Under the pieces are notes generated by a model, which made no database searches, had not been told where the DNA came from, and saw only the letters and a list, made by a program, of their open reading frames with translations. From positions 316,714 through 380,713 of the forward strand of contig NZ_KB907498.1 in assembly GCF_000382065.1 (NCBI RefSeq): a stretch of DNA of 64,000 nt, read 5' to 3'. Positions 17,932-26,639 of the stretch are shown piece after piece (the stretch's first letter is position 1; each line of letters starts with the position of its first letter). Both the position numbers and the translations under genes were made by a program. The stretch comes from Stenotrophomonas hibiscicola ATCC 19867 (GTDB lineage Bacteria; Pseudomonadota; Gammaproteobacteria; Xanthomonadales; Xanthomonadaceae).

Positions 17932-18588
17932 ATGGACGCTTTGCCGATGACTGCAGTCGCGCTGTCGTGGTCCGATTCGCCGAAGCTGCCGCGGATGGCG
18001 GCGTGGCTGGTGGTACTGCTGGTGCATGGCGGGCTTGCTCTGTGGCTGCTGGACAGCGGCCGGATCGAACTGCGCAGCGACGACGGCCCACGGATCTTGC
18101 TGCGTTGGCTGCCACCGGAACTGCCGACGCCGGTAGCCAAGCAGCCCACCTTGCCCTCCGCACAGATGACGCGTCCGGCCGCATCGGTGATGCCCCGCCC
18201 TGCCCCGGTTGCGCAGGCAGACAGCGCCCAGCCTGCCGCGGAAAACGCGGCTGCGGTGGCGCCACTGATCCTGAGTCTGCCTGCGGGCAGCATCGACGGT
18301 GGTGACGGCATCAGCGCTGCGGGTGTCGCTCCGCGTCTTATTGGTCGCCGCGAGATACACCCGGCATTCGCGGCGCGCCGCAACTACTTCCCGATCCGTC
18401 GGCAGATGACCCCCGAGCAGATCGTGCATGGCGTCGCGCAACTGCTGGGTTTGTGGCCACCGGGCTACATCGTCGACCCGTGCCAGCTGGGCAAGCAGGA
18501 CATGGACTATTTCCAGAACGCCGTCGAAGAAGCCGACCGCGACATGCTGCGTGCGGCGGTGCTGCAGGTGAGCGCGCGTTGCCGGTAG
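17932..18588 (+). CDS. Hypothetical single-pass membrane protein
   Basis: About 218 residues. One transmembrane helix near the N-terminus (MAAWLVVLLVHGGLALWLL) is followed by a proline/alanine-rich linker with low complexity. A folded C-terminal third (MTPEQIVHGVAQLLGLWPPGYIVDPCQLGKQDMDYF) holds two cysteines. The layout, inner-membrane anchor plus periplasmic stalk and small domain, resembles TonB-like or division-accessory proteins, but no family motif is recognised. ATG 17932 is chosen; ATG 17947 is possible. It is divergent from the MFS gene and followed by a cluster of SMAG repeats. Confidence 0.65.
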   Translation: MDALPMTAVALSWSDSPKLPRMAAWLVVLLVHGGLALWLLDSGRIELRSDDGPRILLRWLPPELPTPVAKQPTLPSAQMTRPAASVMPRPAPVAQADSAQPAAENAAAVAPLILSLPAGSIDGGDGISAAGVAPRLIGRREIHPAFAARRNYFPIRRQMTPEQIVHGVAQLLGLWPPGYIVDPCQLGKQDMDYFQNAVEEADRDMLRAAVLQVSARCR

Positions 18589-18603
18589 TCGCATTACTGT
18601 GGC

Positions 18604-18734
18604 GTCGAGCTTGCTCGACGGCTTTTCGCATTTTGTAGAGCCGAGCCATGCTCGGCTGCATTTCGCGAAGAGCAGTCGAGCATGGCTCGACTCTACAAAG
18701 AGCAAACAGCAGCCGAGCGTAGGCTCGGCTCTAC
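18604..18734. repeat. Cluster of palindromes including three SMAG elements
   Basis: A simple hairpin (GTCGAGC..GCTCGAC, 18604-18619) is followed by three GTAGAG-headed palindromes at 18635-18657 (forward), 18674-18696 (inverted) and 18711-18734 (inverted). Arms are built on GCCGAGC or GTCGAGC. They fill the whole gap between the hypothetical membrane protein and puuC, which converge here. Confidence 0.85.
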
Positions 18735-18758
18735 GAAAAGCGCTCGGCGGGCGCGTCG

Positions 18759-20255
18759 TTACAACTGGATCCAGGTGGCCTTGATCTCGCTGTACATGTC
18801 GAACGCATGCAGCGATTTGTCCCGGCCGTTGCCGGACTGCTTGTAGCCACCGAACGGGGCGGTCATGTCACCACCGTCCCAGCCGTTCACCCAGACGCTG
18901 CCGGCGCGCAGCTGGCGTGCGACACGATGGGCGCGGCCCAGGTCACGCGTCCACAGGCCCGCCGCCAATCCATAGCGGCTGTCATTGGCCACGCGCACCG
19001 CTTCGGCCTCGTCGTCGAAACCAAGCACGGCCAGCACTGGCCCGAACACTTCCTCGCGTGCCAACGCGTGGTCCGGACGCACCTGGTCGAACACCGTGGG
19101 CTGCACGTAGCAGCCGCCGGACTCCACCTCGGCCCGATGGCCCCCCATCAGCAGACGAGCGCCCTCGCCTTCGGCACGGGCGATATCGGCCAGCACCTTG
19201 TCCACGTGCGCGGCGTCGACCAGCGCACCCATCGGTGCATCGGCCTCCAGTGGATGGCGGGGCTGCATGTGCTGGCCATAGGCAATCACCTGGTGCACGA
19301 AGTCCTCACGGATCGAGCGCTGCACCAGCAGCCGCGAGCCGGCGGTGCAGACTTCGCCCTGGTTGAAGAAGATGCCCTGCGCCACGGCCTTGGCCGCTGC
19401 GTCCAGGTCCGGCGCGTCGGCGAACACCAGGTGGGGGCTCTTGCCACCGCATTCCAGCCAGACCCGCTTGAGGTTGGACCGTCCTGCATACTCCAGCAGC
19501 TTCGCACCGGTGGCGGTGGAACCAGTGAAGGCCAGCACGTCCACATCCATGTGCAGCGCCAAGGGCTCGCCCACGCGCGCACCATGGCCGGGCAGCACGT
19601 TCAGCACTCCGTCCGGCAGGCCCGCCTCGGCCGCCAGCGCCGCCAGCCGCAACGCCGACAGTGGCGAACGCTCGGACGGCTTGAGGACCACCGAATTGCC
19701 CATCGCCAGTGCCGGCGCGATCTTCCAGCAGGCCATCAGCAACGGGAAATTCCATGGCACGACCACCGCCGCCACGCCGGCAGGCTCGCGCGTGACCAGC
19801 CCCAGCTCGTGTGGGCCGGTCGGCGCGATTTCCCCGTACAGCTTGTCCACCGCTTCGGCGGTCCAGGCCAGGCAGCGCACCACGCCGGGCAGGTCGATAC
19901 GGCGTGCGTCGCGCACCGGCTTGCCCATATCCAGGGTTTCCAGCAGCGCCAGCTCATCGGCGTGCTTCTCCACCAGCGCGGCCAGCGCCAGCAACACGCG
20001 CTTGCGATGCGCCGGGCTGGCCTGCGACCAGTGGCCCGCATCGAAGGCACGCCGCGCCGCCAGCACTGCGCGCTCCACGTCCTGTGCATCGCAGTCGGCG
20101 ACCGCCGCGAGCACACGGCCATCGATGGGGCTGATGCAGTCGAAGCGGGCGCCGCTGGCGGCGTCGGTGTAGCGGCCATCGATGAAGGCCTGGCCGGGCA
20201 TCGAAAGCTGCTGCGACAACGCCTGCCAGTGGCTGCGGTGGGGAAAGTCGGCCAT
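18759..20255 (-). CDS. puuC: Gamma-glutamyl-gamma-aminobutyraldehyde dehydrogenase
   Basis: A 498-residue aldehyde dehydrogenase with PWNFP at about 167, general base E268 (WLECGGKSP) and catalytic C303 (NQGEVCTAGSRL). Length and motifs match PuuC/AldH of the putrescine pathway, which oxidises gamma-glutamyl-gamma-aminobutyraldehyde to gamma-glutamyl-GABA. It supplies the step between PuuB and PuuD, whose genes lie 8 kb away, so the pathway is complete but dispersed. The start at 20255 is chosen since the upstream extension is arginine-rich and unconserved. It diverges from the aminotransferase gene across about 100 bases. Confidence 0.87.
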   Translation of the reverse strand: MADFPHRSHWQALSQQLSMPGQAFIDGRYTDAASGARFDCISPIDGRVLAAVADCDAQDVERAVLAARRAFDAGHWSQASPAHRKRVLLALAALVEKHADELALLETLDMGKPVRDARRIDLPGVVRCLAWTAEAVDKLYGEIAPTGPHELGLVTREPAGVAAVVVPWNFPLLMACWKIAPALAMGNSVVLKPSERSPLSALRLAALAAEAGLPDGVLNVLPGHGARVGEPLALHMDVDVLAFTGSTATGAKLLEYAGRSNLKRVWLECGGKSPHLVFADAPDLDAAAKAVAQGIFFNQGEVCTAGSRLLVQRSIREDFVHQVIAYGQHMQPRHPLEADAPMGALVDAAHVDKVLADIARAEGEGARLLMGGHRAEVESGGCYVQPTVFDQVRPDHALAREEVFGPVLAVLGFDDEAEAVRVANDSRYGLAAGLWTRDLGRAHRVARQLRAGSVWVNGWDGGDMTAPFGGYKQSGNGRDKSLHAFDMYSEIKATWIQL

Positions 20256-20358
20256 GTCGGGCTCCACGGAACAGTTTCCCCGGTTATACCGGCGCGACCG
20301 CGACTTCACCGTGACGTGGCTGCGCTACATTTCCCCCATCGGACCCGACGGAGCTGGC

Positions 20359-21711
20359 ATGAAGCGTCCCGGAAGCGACCTGCACGACCTTGGTACCCAG
20401 CGCCCGGAATCACTGGAGGCGTACTGGATGCCGTTCACCTCCAACCGCCAGTACAAGGCGGCGCCGCGTGTGCTGGTGCGTGCCGAGGGCATGCACTACG
20501 AGGATGTCGACGGCCGCCAGATCCTCGACGGTACCGCCGGCCTGTGGTGCTGCAACGCCGGCCACGCGCGGCCGCGCATCGTCGAGGCCATCGTCGATCA
20601 GGCACGCACGCTGGATTACTCGCCCGCCTTCCAGATGGGCTCGCCGCCGGCATTCGCGCTGGCGCAGCGGTTGGCCGCATTGGCACCAACGCCCCTGAAC
20701 CATGTGTTCTTCACAAGCTCCGGCTCGGAGGCGGTGGATACCGCGATGAAGATCGTGCTGGCCTACCACCGCCAGCGCGGCGAGGGCCAGCGCACGCGCT
20801 TCATCAGCCGCGAGAAGGCCTACCACGGCGTCGGCTTCGGCGGCATGGCACTAGGCGGCTTGCCCAACAACCGCAGGGCGTTCGGCCTGCAGCTGGGCGG
20901 CGTGGACTACCTGCGCCACACCCTGGACCTGCAGCGCAATGCATTCAGCAGAGGCCTGCCGCGCCAGGGCGCTGAACTGGCCGACGACCTGGAAAGACTG
21001 ATCACGCTGCATGACGCCTCGACCATCGCGGCGGTCTTCGTCGAGCCCATCGCTGGGTCCGCCGGGGTCATCCTGCCGGCGCCGGGCTACCTGCAGCGCC
21101 TGCGCGAGCTGTGCGATCACCACGGCATCCTGCTGGTGTTCGATGAGGTCATCACCGGCTTCGGCAGGGTCGGCATGCCCTTCGCCGCACAGCGCTTCGG
21201 GGTCACCCCCGACCTGCTGACCTTCGCCAAGGCGGTCAGCAACGGCGCGGTGCCGCTGGGCGGCGTGCTGGCCAGCGATGCGGTGCACGCTACGCTGATG
21301 CAGGCGCCACCGCAGGCCATCGAGCTGTTCCACGGCTATACCTACTCTGGTCACCCGCTGGCCTGTGCGGCCGCGCTGGCCACTCTGGAGGTCTACGCCG
21401 AGGAGCGCCTGTTCGAGCGGGCCATCGAACTGGGCGAATACTGGCAGGAACGGCTGCATGCGCTGCAGGGCCTGCCCAACGTGATCGACATCCGCAACTT
21501 CGGGCTGGTCGGGGCGGTCGAGTTGGCGCCACGCCGGGACATGCCCGGCAGCCGCGGCTACGAGGTGTTCCGGCGCTGCTTCCACGATGGCCGGCTGCTG
21601 GTGCGCTGTACCGGTGACATCATCGCGCTGTCGCCCCCGCTGATCGTGGACAAGGCGCAGATCGACCAGATCACCGGCACGCTGGGCGAGATGATCCGGG
21701 CCACCGCCTGA
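20359..21711 (+). CDS. Omega-amino acid:pyruvate aminotransferase (class III PLP)
   Basis: A 450-residue class III aminotransferase closely resembling beta-alanine:pyruvate transaminase: EAYWMPFTSNRQ, LDYSPAFQMG, LNHVFFTSSGSEAVDTAMK, EPIAGSAGVILPAPGYL, FDEVITGFGRVG. The PLP-binding lysine is K291 in TFAKAVSNGAVPLGG. It would move the amino group of GABA, beta-alanine, putrescine or a similar terminal amine to pyruvate. Beside puuC it most likely feeds GABA carbon to succinate semialdehyde (then Sad) or handles beta-alanine from longer polyamines. The ATG at 20359 fits the family N-terminus; a 59-residue longer frame overlaps puuC antisense and is rejected. Confidence 0.88.
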   Translation: MKRPGSDLHDLGTQRPESLEAYWMPFTSNRQYKAAPRVLVRAEGMHYEDVDGRQILDGTAGLWCCNAGHARPRIVEAIVDQARTLDYSPAFQMGSPPAFALAQRLAALAPTPLNHVFFTSSGSEAVDTAMKIVLAYHRQRGEGQRTRFISREKAYHGVGFGGMALGGLPNNRRAFGLQLGGVDYLRHTLDLQRNAFSRGLPRQGAELADDLERLITLHDASTIAAVFVEPIAGSAGVILPAPGYLQRLRELCDHHGILLVFDEVITGFGRVGMPFAAQRFGVTPDLLTFAKAVSNGAVPLGGVLASDAVHATLMQAPPQAIELFHGYTYSGHPLACAAALATLEVYAEERLFERAIELGEYWQERLHALQGLPNVIDIRNFGLVGAVELAPRRDMPGSRGYEVFRRCFHDGRLLVRCTGDIIALSPPLIVDKAQIDQITGTLGEMIRATA

Positions 21712-21736
21712 GCCCTGGCCGGCGGCGGCGAGCGGG

Positions 21737-21742
21737 TACAAT
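21737..21742 (+). promoter_or_regulatory. Candidate -10 element (TACAAT) before the ParB-like gene
   Basis: TACAAT stands in a GC-rich gap 32 bases before the ATG at 21775. It is close to the sigma-70 -10 consensus. No good -35 is visible in the GC-rich sequence upstream, so this is tentative. Confidence 0.35.
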
Positions 21743-21774
21743 GGGCGGTTCCGCTCCTGCTCGCTGCCGTGCCC

Positions 21775-22653
21775 ATGGATATCGTCGTCAAAGAAGAACT
21801 CAAGGCCTATATCGACCCGCTGACTGCGGACGAACATGACGCGCTGGAGCGCAGCATCCTGGCCGAGGGCTGTCGTGACGCGCTGGTCCTGTGGGGCAAC
21901 GTACTGGTCGACGGCCACAACCGCTTCGGCATCTGCCAGAAGCATGGCCTGCCCTTCAACACAGTACAGAACACCCGCTTCCAGAGCATGGAAGACGTGC
22001 ACCTGTGGATGATCGAGCAGCACCTGGGCCGTCGCAGCGTGTCCGACTTCCAGCGCGGCGTGCTGGCGCTGCGCAAGCGCGACATCCTGGCCGCCCGCAA
22101 GCAGGTCGAGCAGGCCCAGCTGCAGCGCGAGAGCGACGGCACCGCGGACATCACCGACGAAGGCGGCGAAGACAGCCCGCCGTGGGAGCCGGCCCCGAAG
22201 CTCAGCCGTGCTGAGCTGGCCCGCGAAGCCAAGCTGAGTACCAGCCAGGTCGGCATGATCGAGCGCATCCATGCCCAGGCTGCACCCGAAGTGGTGGAGG
22301 CGGTGAAGGCCGGCGTGATCTCGATCAGCGCCGCTGCGGCCGTGGCCGACCTGCCCGAAGAGGAGCAGCGCGCTGCCGCCGCCGGTGGCAAGGACGAGCT
22401 GAAGCAGGCCGCCAAGCGCGTGCGCGAGTCCAAGCGCAAGCCGCGCGCGCCGAAGCCGGAAGCAGCCGAGATGGATTTCGAGGAGGCAAATGAGGACGAG
22501 ATCGCCAGCCGCGATGCCGAAGTGCTGTTGGCGCTGGAACAGCTGGGCGAGGATGCCCCGGCCCTGCGCCGCCGCGTGGTCGCGTTGACCCGCGAGAACG
22601 ACACCCTGCGCGCGCAGCTGGCCGCGCTGCGCAAGCAGCTGGAAGCGCTTTAA
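21775..22653 (+). CDS. ParB/Spo0J N-terminal-domain protein, orphan
   Basis: A 292-residue protein whose first 120 residues match a ParB-type N-terminal domain: IDPLTADEHDALERSILAEGCRDALVLWGNVLVDGHNRFGIC, with DGHNR as the variant of the CTP/phosphate-contacting motif. A DNA-binding helix-turn-helix-like part follows (LSRAELAREAKLSTSQVGMIERIHAQAAPEVVEAVKAGVISISAAAAVADL), resembling the ParB HTH. The C-terminus is a charged region (KRKPRAPKPEAAEMDFEEANEDE) and a leucine-rich coiled coil ending LRAQLAALRKQLEAL, useful for dimerisation. There is no parA next to it and no plasmid genes nearby, so it is a chromosomal orphan of unknown target. GTG 21769 is an alternative start. Confidence 0.75.
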   Translation: MDIVVKEELKAYIDPLTADEHDALERSILAEGCRDALVLWGNVLVDGHNRFGICQKHGLPFNTVQNTRFQSMEDVHLWMIEQHLGRRSVSDFQRGVLALRKRDILAARKQVEQAQLQRESDGTADITDEGGEDSPPWEPAPKLSRAELAREAKLSTSQVGMIERIHAQAAPEVVEAVKAGVISISAAAAVADLPEEEQRAAAAGGKDELKQAAKRVRESKRKPRAPKPEAAEMDFEEANEDEIASRDAEVLLALEQLGEDAPALRRRVVALTRENDTLRAQLAALRKQLEAL

Positions 22654-22671
22654 AAAACGCGGACCTCTCAT

Positions 22672-22740
22672 GTAGAGCCGAGCCCATGCTCGGCTGCGGT
22701 TTGCCGCGCGCAAGGCAGCCGAGCATGGGCTCGGCTCTAC
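22672..22740. repeat. SMAG dimer
   Basis: Two almost perfect GTAGAGCCGAGC-type hairpins in opposite orientation (22672-22695 and 22717-22740) with GTAG outermost, separated by a 21-base GC-rich spacer. They lie between the ParB-like gene and the DUF445 gene and may end the first transcript. Confidence 0.88.
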
Positions 22741-22776
22741 AGGCAGGCATCACCGGGCTGCGGTTAGACTCGTGCA

Positions 22777-24063
22777 ATGACGCCTGCCCACGATCCGCGC
22801 CGCGCCCAGCTGCGGCGCCTGAAAGCCCTCGCACTGGGCCTGCTGCTGTTGATGCTGGTCGGTTTCGCGGTCAGCCACTGGCAGGGCGAACGCGGCATCT
22901 GGGCCTGGGTTTCGGCCTTCTGCGAAGCCGCAGCCGTGGGCGCGCTGGCCGACTGGTTCGCTGTGGTCGCGCTGTTCCGGCGGCCGATGGGCCTGCCGAT
23001 CCCGCACACCGCGATCATCCCGCGCAGCAAGGAGCGCATCGGCGACAGCCTGGCGCTGTTCGTGCGCGACCAGTTCCTGGAGCCGGGTGTGCTGCTGGCC
23101 AAGCTGCAGGTGTTCGATCCGGCCAGCCGCCTCGGCAGCTGGCTGGCCGACCCGGCACGCTCGCGCATGCTGGCCGACATGGCCCGCGGCTGGGCGCTGC
23201 AGGCGCTGGATTTCTTCGACGAAACCGCCGTGCGCCGGCAGCTGCACGCCTTTGTGGTGCAGCAGCTGCGGCAGTGGAATGCCGCCGCCACCGCCGGTGA
23301 GCTGCTGGCCCTGCTGACCGCCGATGGGCGCCACCAGCGCGTGCTGGACGAGGGCCTGCAGCGCCTGGGACGCTGGCTGGAGCAGCCGGAAGTGAAGGAG
23401 CGCGCCTCGCAGCTGATCGTGCGTTACATCCAGCGCGAATGGCCGACGCTGTCGAGCACGGTGAACTGGGTCAAGCCGATCGACGAGATCGGCGACAGCC
23501 TGGCCGAACGCCTGGCCCGCGCGGTGCTGGAAGAGCTGCAGCAGGTGCTGGCCGAGCCGCAGCATCCGCTGCGCCAGGACTACGAGACCTGGTTGCAGAA
23601 CTACGTGCAGCGCCTGCGCGAGGATCCGGCGCTGGCCGAGCGCATCGAGCAGCTCAAGCAGGAAATGATCGACCACCCGGCCCTGCAGGAGTACGTGCAG
23701 GGGCTGTGGGCGCGCATCCACGCCAGCCTGCGGGCGGACCTGCAGCGCGAGGATTCGGCGCTGGTCGGCCACCTGCAGCGCAGCCTGGGTTCGCTCGGTG
23801 CCAGCCTGCAGGCCGACCCGGCGCTGCGCGAGGCACTGAACCAGCATCTGATGGAAGGTGCGCAGCGCCTGACCGGGCGCCTGCGCGAGGGCGTCACCAC
23901 GCATATCGCGCAGACCGTGAAGGGCTGGGACGAGCGGCACCTGGTCGAACAGCTGGAACTGAGCGTGGGCCGTGACCTGCAGTTCATCCGCTTCAACGGC
24001 ACCCTGGTCGGCGGGCTGATCGGCCTGCTGCTGCACGCTGCGACGGTCCTTTTCCACTTCTGA
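22777..24063 (+). CDS. DUF445-family membrane protein (YjiN-like)
   Basis: A 428-residue protein. An N-terminal helix (ALALGLLLLMLVGFAVSHW) and a second hydrophobic segment (CEAAAVGALADWFAVVALFRRPMGLPIPHTAIIPRSKERIGDSLALFV) form the hallmark of DUF445 proteins. A long amphipathic helical domain follows, then a C-terminal membrane helix (RFNGTLVGGLIGLLLHAATVLFHF). Both ends thus lie in the inner membrane with a helical body between. The biochemical role of the family is not known to me. It stands alone between repeats and the iron block. Confidence 0.85.
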   Translation: MTPAHDPRRAQLRRLKALALGLLLLMLVGFAVSHWQGERGIWAWVSAFCEAAAVGALADWFAVVALFRRPMGLPIPHTAIIPRSKERIGDSLALFVRDQFLEPGVLLAKLQVFDPASRLGSWLADPARSRMLADMARGWALQALDFFDETAVRRQLHAFVVQQLRQWNAAATAGELLALLTADGRHQRVLDEGLQRLGRWLEQPEVKERASQLIVRYIQREWPTLSSTVNWVKPIDEIGDSLAERLARAVLEELQQVLAEPQHPLRQDYETWLQNYVQRLREDPALAERIEQLKQEMIDHPALQEYVQGLWARIHASLRADLQREDSALVGHLQRSLGSLGASLQADPALREALNQHLMEGAQRLTGRLREGVTTHIAQTVKGWDERHLVEQLELSVGRDLQFIRFNGTLVGGLIGLLLHAATVLFHF

Positions 24064-24110
24064 AGCCTCCCTGCACGGGAGCGGGTGCCGTCACGCTTGA
24101 TTAACGAAAT

Positions 24111-24129
24111 GCGAATGCATATCATTTGC
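24111..24129. promoter_or_regulatory. Candidate Fur box upstream of the TonB-dependent receptor
   Basis: GCGAATGCATATCATTTGC matches 13 of 19 positions of the classic Fur consensus GATAATGATWATCATTATC and is itself close to palindromic. It sits in the only AT-rich part of the 271-base gap before the receptor gene. This predicts iron-repressed expression of the downstream block. Confidence 0.6.
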
Positions 24130-24334
24130 TAATCGGTTGTACGCTTAGCCAAGCGGGGCACGGAAGCACGCACCCACCCGCCCCTTCGCCCGTGTACATC
24201 CCCCGACTACCGGGTCGCCCGCACTGCGCGGGTGGCGCACCGTCGATGGGACTCGCTGGGCGACGTGCGCGGAGCGCGCGGTTGCTGCGTCTGCGCATTC
24301 CATCGCCTGTTTCGTCCTGCATGGAATCGCACCG

Positions 24335-26533
24335 ATGGCAATGCCGCTCAACCTCCCTCGTCCCTCTCTGCTGGCCCTGGCCGTGACCGCACTGATGATC
24401 GCTCCGCTGGCACACGCCGACGGCACCGCTGAATCTTCCGCGCGCACGCTGGACACCGTGAAGGTGACCGCCGATGGCGAGATTCCGAACAGCTACACGG
24501 TGAAGAACGCGCGCAGCGCGACCAGGCTGGACCTGTCGTTGCGCGAGACGCCACAGTCGGTGACCGTGATCACCCGCCAGCGCCTGGACGACATGGGCCT
24601 GTTCTCGCTGTCGGACGTGATGGGCCAGGTGACCGGCGTCAGCGTGTCGGTCACCGACAGCGAGCGCATCAACTATGTTTCGCGCGGCTACACCATCGAC
24701 AATTTCCAGATCGACGGCATGCTCAACACGTTCGGTGGCTCGGTCAAGACCAACACCGACAGCGTGATCTACGAGCGTATCGAGGTGATCCGTGGCGCCA
24801 CCGGCCTGACCACCGGCGCCGGCGATCCCTCCGGCACCATCAGCATGATCCGCAAGCGCCCCACCGACACCTTCCAGATGGGCGCCAACCTCACCGTGGG
24901 ACGCTGGGGCAACCGCCGCCTGGAAGCCGATCTCGGTGGTCCGGTTGCCTGGGACGGCCGCATCCGTGCGCGCGTGGTCGCGGCCAAGCAGCAGAGCGAT
25001 TCATTCCGTGATGTCTATTCGCTCGACAAGGATGTGTTCTACGGCATCGTGCAGGCCGACCTGAGCGACAGCGCGCTGTTCGAAGTGGGCTACGAATACC
25101 AGTCGCCGCGTACCACCGGCGTGACCTGGGGCGTGGTGCCGTACTGGGGCGCCGATGGCACGCCAGCCAACCTGCCTCGCTCGACCAACCTGTCGGCCTC
25201 GTGGAGCGCCTGGCCGATCGTGGAGAAGACCAGCTTCGCGCGGCTGGAGCAGCAGCTCGGCAACGGCTGGTCGGTGAAGGGCAATATCAGCCACGCCGTG
25301 CGTGATACCGACGGCAGCGTCTGGTACGGCGCCGCCGGCAATCCGCGTGCCGATGGAACCGGCGTCACCGCCTACATCTCTCACTTCAACGAGCACAGCA
25401 CGATGGACGTGTTCGACGTCAACGTCGGCGGCCCGTTCCAGCTGTTCGGTCGCGAGCACGAACTGGTGTTCGGCTTGGGCCAGTCGGTGCGCAAGGGCGA
25501 GTCGGAAGGCATGGACTTCGACTACGACGATGCCTATGCCGTGGTGCCGGACTGGCGCCACTGGACCGGCAATGTGCCGGTGCTGCCGGTGACCCGCCTG
25601 GGCAGGCTGTCTTCGCAGAATGAACTGCGCCAGCGCGCAGCCTACGTTGCCGCGCGGCTGCGCCTGGCCGACCCGCTGCTGGCGGTGGCAGGCGCGCGCT
25701 ACGGCAGCTGGGAAACCCGCAGCTGGGCCTATGGCTACGATGCCAATGGCAACCGCAATCGCACCACCCGCACCGGCTACAGGCCGGACGACATGCTCAC
25801 CCCGTATGCCGGCCTGGTCTTCGACTTCAATTCGATCTTCAGCGGCTATGTCAGCTACACCGACATCTTCAAGCCGCAGAACTACCGCGACCGCAATGGC
25901 AACTACCTGGAGCCGGTGGTCGGCAACATGTACGAAGCAGGCGTCAAGGCCGAGTTCTTCGGCGGCCTGCTCAATGCCTCGGCCGCCGTGTTCGAGGGCA
26001 AGCAGGACAACGTCGCCGAGATCGATGATTCGGTGCCGGTGAACTCGCTGCCCGACGGCAGCCAGGCCTACCGCTCCACCGGCAAGGGCAACAAGGTCAA
26101 GGGCTGGGAGATCGAAACCCAGGGCAGCATCGGCGAGCAGTGGAACGTCTCGACCGGTTTCGCCCACACCGTCATCCGCAACAAGGACGGCGTGCTGCAG
26201 CGGACCACCGCCCCGCAGGATACCTTCCGGCTCAACACCAGCTGGCGCCCTGGCGGTATCGACGGCCGCTTCTGGCTGGGTGGTGGCGTGACCTGGCAGA
26301 GCAGCATCTGGAACACCAGCACCAAACCCGACCGCAGCAAGGCCAGGATCACCCAGGACGCGTTCTACCTGGTCAACCTCGCCGGCGGCTACCGCTTCAA
26401 CGAGAACTTCAGCGCCCAGCTGAACATCAACAACCTGCTTGACAAGAAGTATTTCAACAACGTCGGTTTCTACAACGGCGTGTACTGGGGCGAACCACGC
26501 AATGTCACCGTGACGCTGCGCTGGAAGCTCTGA
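24335..26533 (+). CDS. TonB-dependent siderophore receptor
   Basis: A 732-residue outer-membrane receptor. A signal peptide (cleavage after AHA, about residue 28) precedes a TonB-box-like stretch (LDTVKVTADGE). The plug domain shows RETPQSVTVITRQRLDDMGLFSLSDVMGQVTGVSV, YVSRGYTIDNFQIDGM and IEVIRGATGLTTGAGDPSGTISMIRKRP, typical of FhuE/FpvA-like hydroxamate or mixed siderophore receptors. A long beta-barrel region ends in the aromatic motif RNVTVTLRWKL. It is the first gene of the iron block and lies behind a candidate Fur box. The ligand is not readable from sequence; siderophore biosynthesis genes are absent, so uptake of a foreign siderophore is possible. Confidence 0.9.
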   Translation: MAMPLNLPRPSLLALAVTALMIAPLAHADGTAESSARTLDTVKVTADGEIPNSYTVKNARSATRLDLSLRETPQSVTVITRQRLDDMGLFSLSDVMGQVTGVSVSVTDSERINYVSRGYTIDNFQIDGMLNTFGGSVKTNTDSVIYERIEVIRGATGLTTGAGDPSGTISMIRKRPTDTFQMGANLTVGRWGNRRLEADLGGPVAWDGRIRARVVAAKQQSDSFRDVYSLDKDVFYGIVQADLSDSALFEVGYEYQSPRTTGVTWGVVPYWGADGTPANLPRSTNLSASWSAWPIVEKTSFARLEQQLGNGWSVKGNISHAVRDTDGSVWYGAAGNPRADGTGVTAYISHFNEHSTMDVFDVNVGGPFQLFGREHELVFGLGQSVRKGESEGMDFDYDDAYAVVPDWRHWTGNVPVLPVTRLGRLSSQNELRQRAAYVAARLRLADPLLAVAGARYGSWETRSWAYGYDANGNRNRTTRTGYRPDDMLTPYAGLVFDFNSIFSGYVSYTDIFKPQNYRDRNGNYLEPVVGNMYEAGVKAEFFGGLLNASAAVFEGKQDNVAEIDDSVPVNSLPDGSQAYRSTGKGNKVKGWEIETQGSIGEQWNVSTGFAHTVIRNKDGVLQRTTAPQDTFRLNTSWRPGGIDGRFWLGGGVTWQSSIWNTSTKPDRSKARITQDAFYLVNLAGGYRFNENFSAQLNINNLLDKKYFNNVGFYNGVYWGEPRNVTVTLRWKL

Positions 26534-26544
26534 CCCTGATGGAT

Positions 26545-26609
26545 GGCACCGGTTCTGCGACCGGTGCCAGGCCAGGGATGGCCTCCTCCGGCGCACTGCG
26601 GTGCGCCGG
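26545..26609 (+). terminator. Two tandem hairpins after the receptor gene
   Basis: GGCACCGGT-TCTGCG-ACCGGTGCC (26545-26568) and CCGGCGCAC-TGCG-GTGCGCCGG (26588-26609) are both perfect 9-base stems. No T-run follows. They are more likely stabilising or attenuating elements that lower expression of the membrane genes relative to the receptor than full terminators. Confidence 0.55.
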
Positions 26610-26639
26610 CCCTCTTCCACTGAAACCTGCAGGAACGCC

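Noticed and set aside
18604..18734. Possible CRISPR array
   Set aside because: Repeats are self-complementary, alternate in orientation, and spacers are short and unequal; no cas genes are near. They fit SMAG/REP elements.
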